From Pirellulales bacterium (GTDB taxonomy: Bacteria > Planctomycetota > Planctomycetia > Pirellulales > DATAWG01): 56,470 nucleotides of DNA. Below, piece by piece: positions 25,268-35,500 of the stretch. The translations under genes and the position numbers were made by a program. Location of the stretch: positions 1-56,470 of the forward strand of contig DATAWG010000023.1 in the NCBI GenBank assembly GCA_036267355.1. Reading direction: 5' to 3'. The number at the start of each line of letters is the position of its first letter. Within the stretch, counting starts at the first letter, position 1. The notes beneath the pieces were generated by a model, which saw only the letters and a list, made by a program, of their open reading frames with translations, was not told the origin of the DNA and did not search any database.

Positions 25268-28057
25268 ATGCCAAGTTTTCTGCCGGGATTTGGAATGTTC
25301 GCCGTGGCCGGGGCGATTGCCGCCGCCGGGCCGCTGGTGATCCATCTGCTCAATCGGCGGCGCTACCGCGTCGTGCCCTGGGCGGCGATGGATTTCTTGC
25401 GCGAGGCGATCAATCGGAATCGCAAGATTTTGCAGCTCCGCGATATTTTGCTGCTGATCTTGCGCACGGCCGCCGTGCTGTTGTTCGGCTTCGCGCTGGC
25501 CCGGCCATTTTTCGCCCGCACCTCGAGCGATCAGGTCACGCCCGGCACTCCGCTGCATGCCATCCTGGTCGTCGACAACAGCATGAGCATGTCGTATCGC
25601 CAAGGGACCGACACGCTGTTGGATGAGGCCAAAGCGCGCGGCCGCGAGTTGATCGAAGCGCTGCCGGAGGGAAGCCGCGTGACCGTGCTCCCCTTGTGCG
25701 GCGGAGTGACCTTCAGCCGCGACGCATATCGCACAAAGAAAGACGCCGAAGACGCCCTTCTGCGAATCCCGGTGGTCGATCGGGCGGGCACCGCTGCCCG
25801 CGCCGCCGATCTGGCCCGTGAAGGAATGCAGCAAGCCCCCGACGTGCCCGAAAAGGCCAAGCGAATCATCTTTCTCAGCGATCAGCAGGTTCAGAATTGG
25901 AAGGGCGTAAACTCGGCGTCGCTGCTGAAGGGTTTGCCCGACCTGCAAGTGGTCGATGTCTCGCCGCGGAATCCGGAGAATAGTTGGATTTCGGGCTTTC
26001 GCGTGCTCGACGGACTGGCCGATGTTTCGACGCCCACGCGATTCGTCGCCACCGTCTCGCATCAAGGGCATAGCCAGCGGCAGAAAGTGCCCGTCACCCT
26101 TTCGATCGATGGCGCCGAAGTGCAATCGAAGACGATCGATCTGAATCCGGATCAGACGACCGAAGTCACCTTCGAATATCTGTTCAATGAACCTCCGGAA
26201 CAGGGAGGCGTGCGCTGGGCGACGGCCAAAGTGTCGCTCCCCTCGGATCGTTTGACGATCGACGATTCCCGCTATCTGGCCGTGCCGGTCGTGGCGGCGC
26301 TGCCGGTGGTGTTCGTCGATCAATACGGCGAATCGGAAGATCCCAAGCGGAACCGCTTCGGCGAAACGCGCAATTTCCGCGGGCTGCTGGCCCCGCAAAC
26401 GACGCGCGGGCAAGAGCAACTGCACTTGGTGCATGTCGTGCAGCGGCGGATGGACCAATTGGACGAACACGATCTGCGCGACGCCCGGCTGGTGGTGATC
26501 GCCGGCGTGGCGCGGCCCGAATCGGCCGACAACGTTCGCCTGCTGCGCGACTACGTTCGCCAAGGCGGACAATTGGTGATTGCCGCGGGAGCCGATTTCG
26601 ATCCGGCGGCATGGTCGGAGGAAGCGTGGCTCGACGGCGGCGGAATCCTGCCGCTGCCGCTTGCCCCGCAGCCGCTCGGCCGCACGCCCGAAGAGCTGGG
26701 CAACGGAACGTTTGGAAACGCCAAGTCGGCCACGAACGATGCGGCCGTCGGCGATTTCAAGGTGTTTTCGTTGAGCGTCAATCCCAGCGACATTTCCTCG
26801 AATGCCTATTTCCAGCTTCCGCAAACCGAGCCGCAAGACATCGTCGATTCGCTTCGCGAGCCGACGTTTTTCAAGACGGTCGTTCCGGTCGAAGACAAAG
26901 GCGCGATCGATCGCATGGTGGCCGCCGAAACCAAGCGAATCGAAGCCGAGCGGAAGCAATTGGCCGATATCGACACCCAGATCCAAACGCTTTCGGAAAA
27001 GGAATTGCGCGGCCAGCTCGACGCCGGCGACCGCGCGAATCTCGATCGCCTGCAGCGCAATCGGAACGAGATTTCACCGTCGTGGCTCCTCTTCGATGCC
27101 CAGCGCGACGCCTCGGATGCCGACCTTTCCGCGCCAGAGTTGGCCGAGCGATCGCGGCCGATCGTCGAATTGCGCTACGACAATCAGCTGCCGTTCCTCG
27201 TGCAACGCGATATCGGCCGCGGCCGGGTAATCATGCTCACGAGCGGATTCTTTTCCGATTGGAACGACATGCCGCGCAAGAACGCCGTGTGGCTGGTCGA
27301 TCGGATTTTGCGGTCGCGGATCGAATCCACGCTGCCGGAGCGAAATGTCGACACCTCCGCCGCCCCGGTGATGGTCAACGTTCAGCCAAGCCAACGAAAC
27401 GAGCCGTTCGTCCTGGTGCGGCCGGGTGGAATCGAGCAGCCGCTCGAGGTCGAACGACGCGGACGAGATAATTTCGTCGTGGCCGTGTCCGACTTCGCCC
27501 AGCGCGGCATCTACCGGGTCGCGATTCGGCGACCGGAAAGCGCCGGCGATTCGCCGGCGGAAAACGCAGACAAAAACGGCGCGGACAAAACGAACGACAC
27601 TGTCGCCGCGGATCCAAAGGGCGCCGTAAATGCCTCGGCGACGGTCCCCGCCGGCGGAAAAACCTCGACCGCCCGAAAACTGGCTTGGGAAGCCGTCATG
27701 GCCGCCAACGGCCCGATGGACGAGTCGAAATTGGCCTCGATCGACGAACGGGGCTTGGCCGAGCGGATGTCGGGCACCACCGAAAATGGCAACTCGACCG
27801 CGGCTGGCGCGAATTCCGCGACCAGCGCGGACACGGCGAAAGCGGCGACGGTCGCGACCGCCGATTCGTCGGCCGGCCCGCGCTACCAGTGGGTTCCTCG
27901 TGGCCAGCCGATCAGCCTCACCGGCGCCGAAGTGTGGGGGCAAGACACGTGGTGGTGGCTTTTGTTGGCGGTGCTGGCGTGCCTGATTCTCGAATTGACG
28001 ATCTTGGCCTGGCCGACTGCGTCGCAGTCGCTGGCCGCTCGACGGGAAACCGCCTGA
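25268..28057 (+). CDS. BatA-type VWA membrane protein
   Basis: A 929-residue membrane protein. The N-terminus is the BatA (aerotolerance regulator) domain: helix 8–27, then 'HLLNRRRYRVVPWAAMDFLREA' and a second helix near 59–77. A von Willebrand factor A domain follows with the MIDAS DNSMS at residues 103–107. The central region is followed by an amidotransferase-like fold ('YVRQGGQLVIAAGADF') and the protein ends with a helix (about 893–913). ATG 25268 opens the BatA domain. It belongs with the MoxR and DUF58 genes 9–11 kb downstream; such proteins are thought to be MoxR-assisted envelope complexes. Confidence 0.9.
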   Translation: MPSFLPGFGMFAVAGAIAAAGPLVIHLLNRRRYRVVPWAAMDFLREAINRNRKILQLRDILLLILRTAAVLLFGFALARPFFARTSSDQVTPGTPLHAILVVDNSMSMSYRQGTDTLLDEAKARGRELIEALPEGSRVTVLPLCGGVTFSRDAYRTKKDAEDALLRIPVVDRAGTAARAADLAREGMQQAPDVPEKAKRIIFLSDQQVQNWKGVNSASLLKGLPDLQVVDVSPRNPENSWISGFRVLDGLADVSTPTRFVATVSHQGHSQRQKVPVTLSIDGAEVQSKTIDLNPDQTTEVTFEYLFNEPPEQGGVRWATAKVSLPSDRLTIDDSRYLAVPVVAALPVVFVDQYGESEDPKRNRFGETRNFRGLLAPQTTRGQEQLHLVHVVQRRMDQLDEHDLRDARLVVIAGVARPESADNVRLLRDYVRQGGQLVIAAGADFDPAAWSEEAWLDGGGILPLPLAPQPLGRTPEELGNGTFGNAKSATNDAAVGDFKVFSLSVNPSDISSNAYFQLPQTEPQDIVDSLREPTFFKTVVPVEDKGAIDRMVAAETKRIEAERKQLADIDTQIQTLSEKELRGQLDAGDRANLDRLQRNRNEISPSWLLFDAQRDASDADLSAPELAERSRPIVELRYDNQLPFLVQRDIGRGRVIMLTSGFFSDWNDMPRKNAVWLVDRILRSRIESTLPERNVDTSAAPVMVNVQPSQRNEPFVLVRPGGIEQPLEVERRGRDNFVVAVSDFAQRGIYRVAIRRPESAGDSPAENADKNGADKTNDTVAADPKGAVNASATVPAGGKTSTARKLAWEAVMAANGPMDESKLASIDERGLAERMSGTTENGNSTAAGANSATSADTAKAATVATADSSAGPRYQWVPRGQPISLTGAEVWGQDTWWWLLLAVLACLILELTILAWPTASQSLAARRETA

Positions 28058-28073
28058 AACGGGATGTTGCCGG

Positions 28074-30587
28074 ATGTTGACTGAATTTCTAGGCCGGTTG
28101 ATGGGGGTTGAAAACCTCCAGTCGATCAATTCGATGCGGATTTCCCTCGCCGCCCCGTGGGCCCAGGCCGGTCCGGCTTGGGTGCTGTTCGGCTGTGTCG
28201 GGCTGGCGCTATTGGCGCTCGTGTTCTATTCCCGTGGGCAGCCGCACGGGCATCCGAAAACGCGCGGCATCTTGGCCGTCGCCCGGGCGGTGCTGCTGGT
28301 GCTGCTGTTGCTCATGCTCGCCGATCCGGTGTTGAAGATGGATTTCACCAGTCGGCCGCGGCCGCTGTTGTGGGTGATGTTCGATGGCACCGAGAGCATG
28401 GAGATCCACGATGAAATGACCGACGCGGCCCGCGCCAAGCTGGCCGAGGCAGTGGGTCTGAATTCGCAGCAGGGCGCAGAAACATCCTCGCCGGTGAGCA
28501 CGTCGGCCACGCAGTCCAAGAATCTCTCGCGGATGGATTACGTCAAGGCGCTCGTGAACCGCTCCGGCGACGACAATCTATTCGCCCGGCTGGAAAAAGA
28601 GTTCCGCGTCGAAACCTATATCTTGGATCGGCCCGACGGCGTGCGCCGCTTGGAGCCGGCCGAGGCGCCGCGCGAAACAATCGACCCGGCGTTTCTCTCG
28701 AAACAGTTGACGACCAAAGGCCAACTGACCGCGATCGGCACGGCGTTCGACGATCTGGCCCAGCGGCATTCGACGAGCAATCTCGCCGGCGTGGTGATGT
28801 TCAGCGACTTCGGCAACAACAATGGCCCGGCCCCGGCCGGAACGCCCGATTCGCCGGTCAAACGGCTGGGCGTGCCGGTCTATGCCGTCGGCGTCGGGCC
28901 GCAGACGGCGGTCGATCTGGCGACCGAATTGGAAATGCCGCGGCAATTGAAGAAAGCCGAGCGACAGGAAATCAAAGTCATCCTGCGGCAAACGGGTCTC
29001 GAAGGCCGGCGGGCGAAGATCTCGCTCGTGGCCCGGCGCAAGATTGGCCCCGATGTGTCCGACACCGACGTGATCGAGATCGGCTCGCGCGAAGTGCCGC
29101 TGCTCGGGCCGACCGTGGAAGAACGATTCGATTTCGTTCCGCAGCAGACGGGCGAATTCGAATTCGCCGCCGATGTCGAGCATCTCGAAGGGCAAGTCGT
29201 CGATCAAGGAAATCATGCCCGCCGCGATGCCACGGTGATCGACGATTTTCTGCGGCTGATGTACGTCGAATACGAGCCGACCTGGGAATGGCGGTTTATC
29301 AAGGAAGTGTTTCATCGCGATCCGCTCGTGGGGATGCGCGGGTTCCGCACCTTCTTGCGGTCGTCGGATCCGAAGGTGCGCACCACGAATCCGCTCTTCT
29401 TGGCGTCGATGGTGCCCAAGCGAAGCGATTTCCTGGCCAACGACGTGATCTTCCTCGGCGACATGCCGGCCTCGGCCCTGAACGAGCGGTTCTGCGAACT
29501 GACGCGCGAATTCGTCACCCAGTTCGGCGGCGGATTGGTGGTGATCGCCGGGCCGCGGTTCGGACCGGGCCAATTGGCCGACACGAAGCTGGCCGACATT
29601 TTGCCGGTGGTGGTGGATCCAACGGCGCATTTGCGCGACGAGCGGCCGTTCCACATGCAACTGTCGCTCGATTCGCTGCGCTACAAATTCATGCAGCTCG
29701 GCGACTCGCAGTCGGGGGGCGATGCGTCCGACGAAGCGAACCGCAAAGCGTGGGACAACATGGGCGAATTGCCCTGGTATCAGCCGGTGAAATGGGCGCA
29801 TCCGCTCGCCACGGTGCTGGCCGAGCATCCCAGCGATCCGACCGCCGACGGCAAGGCCCATCAACCGCTCATCGCCATCCGCGAATTCCCCAGCGGCGGC
29901 CGAGTCGTGTATCTCGGCTTCAACGAAACGTGGCGGCTGCGTCGCAAATATGGCGAATTGTATTACCGCCAATTCTGGGGCCAGATGATCCAATACATCG
30001 GGCTCAGCAACCACATCGGGCTGGAAAAGCGATTCATCGTCAAGACCGATAAATTGCAATATAAGCCCGACGACCGCGTGCGGCTCACCGTGCAGGCCTA
30101 CGACGCCAACTTCGAGCCGCTCACGCTCGACAAGCTGCCCGAGCATACGCTCACGGCCGAACTGCTTTCGCCCAACCGCTCGGCCGGCGGCCCGATCGAA
30201 ACCGAAACGCTCAATATCTCGCAGCTCAGCAAGGGCACGTTCGAGATCGAATTTCCCGTGTTGATCGCGGGGGGCTATCGCGTGCGGGTCCATGATCCGA
30301 TCACGAACCAAGCGAAGGAAGTTACCTTTCGAGTGGTGAATCTATCTCCCGAGCAACTCACGGCCGTGCGCAATACGGCGCTGCAAGATCAGATTGCCGG
30401 CGAAAGCCAAGGCAAGAGCTACGACCTGGAAACCGTCAACCGCTTGCCGAGCGAAATCAATCTGCATCCGGTCAAGGAAACGTCGACCAAGGTGTTCGCC
30501 TTGTGGAGCACCTGGCTTTGCTTCGGCCTGATGGTGGCCTTGATGCTCGGCGAATGGCTGTTCAGGAAATTGATCAATTTACCGTAA
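28074..30587 (+). CDS. Second VWA/amidotransferase-like membrane protein
   Basis: An 837-residue membrane protein with helices near residues 35–53, 66–83 and 811–831. A VWA-like domain follows the second helix with an altered MIDAS (FDGTES, residues 103–108, where DxSxS is usual) and 'VVMFSDFGNN'. The centre has 'VVIAGPRFGPGQLADTKLADILPVVVDP', resembling a class I amidotransferase-like fold without an obvious catalytic Cys. It starts 16 bases after the BatA-type gene, so the two are co-transcribed. Confidence 0.85.
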   Translation: MLTEFLGRLMGVENLQSINSMRISLAAPWAQAGPAWVLFGCVGLALLALVFYSRGQPHGHPKTRGILAVARAVLLVLLLLMLADPVLKMDFTSRPRPLLWVMFDGTESMEIHDEMTDAARAKLAEAVGLNSQQGAETSSPVSTSATQSKNLSRMDYVKALVNRSGDDNLFARLEKEFRVETYILDRPDGVRRLEPAEAPRETIDPAFLSKQLTTKGQLTAIGTAFDDLAQRHSTSNLAGVVMFSDFGNNNGPAPAGTPDSPVKRLGVPVYAVGVGPQTAVDLATELEMPRQLKKAERQEIKVILRQTGLEGRRAKISLVARRKIGPDVSDTDVIEIGSREVPLLGPTVEERFDFVPQQTGEFEFAADVEHLEGQVVDQGNHARRDATVIDDFLRLMYVEYEPTWEWRFIKEVFHRDPLVGMRGFRTFLRSSDPKVRTTNPLFLASMVPKRSDFLANDVIFLGDMPASALNERFCELTREFVTQFGGGLVVIAGPRFGPGQLADTKLADILPVVVDPTAHLRDERPFHMQLSLDSLRYKFMQLGDSQSGGDASDEANRKAWDNMGELPWYQPVKWAHPLATVLAEHPSDPTADGKAHQPLIAIREFPSGGRVVYLGFNETWRLRRKYGELYYRQFWGQMIQYIGLSNHIGLEKRFIVKTDKLQYKPDDRVRLTVQAYDANFEPLTLDKLPEHTLTAELLSPNRSAGGPIETETLNISQLSKGTFEIEFPVLIAGGYRVRVHDPITNQAKEVTFRVVNLSPEQLTAVRNTALQDQIAGESQGKSYDLETVNRLPSEINLHPVKETSTKVFALWSTWLCFGLMVALMLGEWLFRKLINLP

Positions 30588-30618
30588 GCGAGAGGAAATC
30601 GCTGGTCGGCGGGGCCCT

Positions 30619-30687
30619 CCCTCGCTCACGCTTCGGGCTGGTGTCGCTTTGCGAAGCGTCCATACAAGCCCGAAGCGTTAGCGAGGG
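30619..30687. repeat. Palindromic CCCTCGCTCACGCTTCGGGCT element
   Basis: Left arm at 30619–30639 and right arm ending at 30687 (AGCCCGAAGCGTTAGCGAGGG) are inverted copies with one mismatch. It lies in a 153-base gap inside the operon. Confidence 0.85.
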
Positions 30688-30740
30688 TGAACCGCCGGTA
30701 GATACCGGGTTCAACTCGGCCGACAAACAGAACGACAATC

Positions 30741-32582
30741 ATGTCCCAATTAGCAACCCTTCGTGAGCAACTCGGCAGCCTTCGCCGGCGGCGGCAGGGC
30801 ATTCGCCTCGGCACGGCCTTGGTGGCGCTCGTGGTCGCGCTGCTCTGGACGCTGGCGGTGATTTTTCTCTTGGATTGGCAACTCTCGATGTCGCGGCCGC
30901 AGCGGTTGCTGGCCATTTTGTTCGGCGCGGGCGTAATGATTTGGGCGTATTTGAAATATGCCCAGCCGTTCCTCGGCACGCGCGAGACCGAGTTAGACGT
31001 CGCGTTGATGGTCGAGCGGCAGCAGCAGATCGATAGCGATCTGGTGGCGGCGCTGCAATTCGAATCGCCCGAGGCGTCGAAATGGGGTTCGACGCAGTTG
31101 GAAGGGGCGGTGATTTCGTATGTGTCGGAATTCAGCCGCGGTTGCAACCTGCTCGAAGGCTTTTCGGCCGAGCAATTCGTTCGCCGTGGCTTGGCATTGA
31201 TCCTCACGCTCGTGGTCGTGATTGGAGCGGTGCTTTGGCAGCCGCGCTACGCGGCGACATTTTTGAACCGCCTCGCCATGGGCTCGCGCCATTATCCGAC
31301 CCGCACTTCGATCGACCAACTGACCGTCAACGGCACGGTCGTGGCCAGCGACGGCCAGATCGTTCGCAGCGGCTATGGGCAGCCGGTCGAATTTGCCGTT
31401 CAGGTTTCGGGCGAGATGCCGATCGACGTGCGGCGGATCGAGCTGACAAGCGTTGCCAGCGGCGTGTCGCGGCCGATCGAGCTCACGAGCCTCAAGCCGA
31501 AGATTCGCATGAGCTCCGCCGCCGAAAGTTCCGCTGCTGAAAGTTCCGCGGCCAACAGCGCTGCCTCGGATCCGAGCATTCTGTATTTCCGCGCCCAGTT
31601 GCCGGAGTTGGTCGATTCGTTGCAGTTCCAAGTGTTTGCCGGCGACGCCTGGACCGACCCGGCCCATTTGGAAGTGATCCCGCTCCCGGAAATCCAACCG
31701 ACGCTCACGCCGACGCCCCCCGCCTATGCCCGGCAGTCGATCGCCACAAACGACGAGCCGGCCGGATCGCGGCAGCTATCGGTGCTGGAAGGGTCGCGGG
31801 TCGATCTGGAACTCGAGTGCTTGAACAAGCGGCTGACCGCCGCAACGCTGATCGTCGACAAGAAATCGTATCCTCTTGCGGCTCGCGATTCCGACGGCCG
31901 CCGCTGGGCATTGCCGGCCGCTGGCTCGCCGTTGGCCCGGATCGACGAAGCGACGAAATATCAAATCCAGGTGACCGACGAAGACGGCCTGCATTTGCCG
32001 CACCCGATGGAAGGCTATATCCGCATCAAGATCGACCGCCCGCCGACGATCACGGCTTCGGTCGACGTGCAATACTTTCTGCCGAACAGCGGCTTGCCGG
32101 AAATCCGCTACACCGTCAACGATGACTACGGCATTTCGGCGATTCGGGCGTTGGTCGAGATTCAACACGACGCGAGCCAGCACGATTCAACACAGCACGA
32201 TTCAACACAGCCGGACGCAGCGCCGCCGGATGCAGCGCCGCCGGATGCCGGTGCGGTCGCCGTTTCCGCCCCGCAAACGCTCGATGTGCTGCCGATCGCG
32301 GCCGACAAGCCGCTCGTGCCGCCGAAAATTCCCTCCACCGGCATCTATCACCTGCCGCTTTCGACCTTGAACCTCGTCAAAGGCGATCAGGTGAAAGTAA
32401 CGCTGCTAGCGACCGACTACCGCGGCGATCAGCCGGGAAAAACGACGAAATGCGAGCCGCTTGTGTTGCAGATCACCGACGAGAGCGGGATCATGGCGGC
32501 ATTGGGCGAAACGGATCTCCGCGCCGCCCATCAAATGGATGTCCTCATACAACGCCAAACGCAAACCGGAGGGTTGAAATGA
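30741..32582 (+). CDS. Membrane protein with DUF4175-like N-terminus
   Basis: A 613-residue protein with predicted helices near residues 24–46, 54–68 and 148–165, then a long extracytoplasmic part with beta-strand-rich repeats and Ser/Ala and His/Asp/Thr low-complexity stretches (AESSAAESSAA; QHDSTQHDSTQ). Its N-terminus and its partnership with the next gene recall DUF4175-type proteins, in which a membrane N-terminus is joined to a long coiled coil. That relation is an inference. Its stop overlaps the next start by four bases (ATGA), implying coupled translation. Confidence 0.75.
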   Translation: MSQLATLREQLGSLRRRRQGIRLGTALVALVVALLWTLAVIFLLDWQLSMSRPQRLLAILFGAGVMIWAYLKYAQPFLGTRETELDVALMVERQQQIDSDLVAALQFESPEASKWGSTQLEGAVISYVSEFSRGCNLLEGFSAEQFVRRGLALILTLVVVIGAVLWQPRYAATFLNRLAMGSRHYPTRTSIDQLTVNGTVVASDGQIVRSGYGQPVEFAVQVSGEMPIDVRRIELTSVASGVSRPIELTSLKPKIRMSSAAESSAAESSAANSAASDPSILYFRAQLPELVDSLQFQVFAGDAWTDPAHLEVIPLPEIQPTLTPTPPAYARQSIATNDEPAGSRQLSVLEGSRVDLELECLNKRLTAATLIVDKKSYPLAARDSDGRRWALPAAGSPLARIDEATKYQIQVTDEDGLHLPHPMEGYIRIKIDRPPTITASVDVQYFLPNSGLPEIRYTVNDDYGISAIRALVEIQHDASQHDSTQHDSTQPDAAPPDAAPPDAGAVAVSAPQTLDVLPIAADKPLVPPKIPSTGIYHLPLSTLNLVKGDQVKVTLLATDYRGDQPGKTTKCEPLVLQITDESGIMAALGETDLRAAHQMDVLIQRQTQTGGLK

Positions 32583-35500
32583 CCAGGATGCAGCGACCCG
32601 ACATGCAGCGACCCGACATGCAGCGACCCATCACTCGGCGTCACATTCACTCGGTTCGCCGGGTGCCGCTGCTGGCTTGCCCAGCAGTGCTCGGCGTTCT
32701 CGCACTAGTATCCATTGCGTTCGCAACCACCGCATATGCCCAGCGTCCGGCGGCAAAAACTCAGCTTGCCAGTCTCGACGCACCGCAAAATCCGCTCAGC
32801 CCCGATGCCCTGCGCGCCCGGCAAGAATTGCAGCAGCGTGCCCGCGATCTGGCACGCGAACTCGTCGGCAACATGCTCGACGTGCAATTGAAGCAGCTCG
32901 AGCAAAACGGCTTGCAAAAACTGGAAATCTATCGCGATATCCAAACGATGCGGAAGCATATCGACTCGCTCGTCGAAGCCGACATGCGCGAAGTCGTGGC
33001 CCTGTTGGTCAAAGCCCAGCAAGCCGACCCGAAAGACCGCGGCCCGCTGTTCACGCAAGCCCGCACCAAGATTCGCACGATCGTCACCAAGCTGCTCGCC
33101 GAACGGCAGAATCTGGCCCGGCGGCTGCGTGTCGCCGAATTGGCCGCCCAAGTTCGTTCGCTGATCGAAAAGCAAACCAACGTTCGCAAAACGACCGAAT
33201 CCCTCTCGGATCAAGCCCAGCAGCGGCAGGTGGAACTCGCCCTGGTGACGATTCAAGACCAGCGCGATATCAAGAGCCTGTTCATTCAGTTGGTCGCCTC
33301 GTTGAAAGACGTGTCCGGCTGGGGCGGCGAACTGGGCGCCGGGGCCGCCGATGGCCTGCGGATTCTTCAAGCCGGGCAGGCGGGCAAGGAAGTCGACAAC
33401 GCCGGCTCGTCGCTCGAATCGGCCAAATACGCCGCGGCCGTCAAGAGCCAGCAACTCGTGATCAACACCCTCAAGGCATTGCTCGACAAGCTCGAAGGCC
33501 TGCAAGGCTTGATCGGTTCGTCGAACGAAGAAGCGCTGGCCCTGGTGCGCGATCTGGAAAAACGTGAGGCCGAGGTCCGCAAGGAAACGAAGCAAGCCGA
33601 CCTGCAAGACCAACCCACCAACGACAAGCTCGTCGATCAGCAGACCGAAATCCACAAAGACCTGGCGAAGCTGAATGCGACGCTAGAAAAAATCCCCGTC
33701 GCCCAAGCCGAGCTCGAGCAAGCCAAGGCCGCCACGCTCAAGGCAACCGGCGATCTGTTCGATGCCAAGCAGCCGGATGCGGTGGAACAAGAAACCAAAG
33801 CCATCGGCGATCTGGCCGAAATCGAGCACCGTCTCGAACAAGCCGGCGATCGGCAAACGGCCGACAAGAGCGCCGCCGAATTGGCCAAACAGCTTGAAAA
33901 TCTAGAAAAGGCCCAGCAGCAGGTTGCCGAGGCGCAAAAGCAAGAACAGCAGGCCGCCACCGAAACCAAGGACAAGCCGCAACAGGCAGCCGGCGAGGAT
34001 AAGCATGCCGCCGAGGAATTGGCGAAAGCCGCCGAGCCGTCGCCGTTGCCCGAGGCCGTGAAGTCGCGGATCGAAGAGGCCAAAGAAGCCGCCCAAGACG
34101 CCGCCAAGGCCGACGAGGCCGCTGCCACGCCGGCCGCCAAGGCCGCCGCCCAAGACGCTGCCCAAGAGGCCGTCGATCGCGCCGCCGCGGAAATTGCCGC
34201 TGCAATCAACGACACGAAGCTCGATCAGAAAGCCGTCTCGGCCGGCGAATTGGCCCGGGCCGCGGAAGCCCTCGAACGCGCCGCCGCCGCCGAAAAACAG
34301 GTCGCCAAGGAAACCGGCGATGCCGCCAAAAATAAAGGCCTGACCAAGGACGAAGCGAAAAAACTGGCCGACGATCAAGCGGAAGTCAAGCAGGTTGCCG
34401 AGAAGGTGGCGGAAGGAGTGAAAGACCGCTCCGCCGACGCCGCTGCCGCACTCGATGCCGCGAAGGCGCCAATCGACGACGCGGGCCACGATCTCGTGGC
34501 CGCCGAGAAGCAGCCCGGCGATGCCACGAAGCCGGCCGATGCCGATGCCGCGAAAAAGGCCGATGCCGCGGCCGGCAAGCTTGCCGAGGCCGCCGCCGAT
34601 TTGCGCAAGGAAGTCGCCAAGGAAGCCGGCGAACTGGCCCAAATCGCCGACGAACAGCTCAAACCCGTGGTCGAGCGCCGCCAGGATGTGCAGGCCGAGC
34701 AGGCCAAGCAACCGGAATCGAAAGCCGCCGCCTTGGAAAATCTCAAGGAAGCCGAACACAAGGTCGCAGCGGCCCAAGCCGCCGAGCAGCGGGCCGAGGG
34801 CCATCCCGCAGCCGCCGCCGCGACGGAGTTAGCGCAAAAAATCGCCGATGCCGCCGACGCGCAAAAAGCGGCCGACCAAGCCGCGAACGATTTGGCCCAA
34901 GGCAAGGCCGATTCGTCGTTCGACGCCGCCACGGCCGAGCAGAAAGTTGCCGACGCGGCCGCGGATGCGAAGAAGGAAGCCGGCGATCAAACCGATGCGA
35001 AGTCGCCGGCGCACGACGCGGTCGACCATGCGTTGGACAAGGCCGCCCAAGCCGCCGCGGAAGCCGCGAAGCAAACCGTGGCCGGTAGCCCGCAAGCCGC
35101 CGACGCCGCCCGACAGGCCGCTCGCCAGGCACTCGCCGAAGCGGAAAAGGCGGCCCAAACCGAAGCCCAAGAAGCCGCCCAAGCCCCGGCCGGAAAGCCC
35201 GACCCCGACGCGCAAAAAGCCGTCGGCCAAGACGCGGCCGATGCCCAAAAACTAGCCGCCGATGCCGCCCCCAAAGCGGCCGAAGCCCTCGATCACGCGG
35301 CCGACGCCTCAGGCCAGGCCGAAAAGGCGCTCGCCGATAAGAACCAGCCCGCCGCCGCGCAGGCACAGCAAGCCGCCGACAAAGGCTTGGATCAAGCTGC
35401 CAAGCAAATCGCCCAGGCCGAAAAAGATTTGGCCAAGCAAGAGGCCGGCGAAGTCGGCCAGCATGCCGGCGAAATCGGTCAGTTGGCCAAGAACACCGCC

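Noticed and set aside
25235-26986. 583-residue open frame on the minus strand
   Set aside because: A shadow of the BatA-type gene in GC-rich DNA; no domain, and the plus-strand frame has clear VWA motifs.
28578-30311. 577-residue open frame on the minus strand
   Set aside because: Antisense shadow of the second VWA membrane protein gene, with no recognisable domain.
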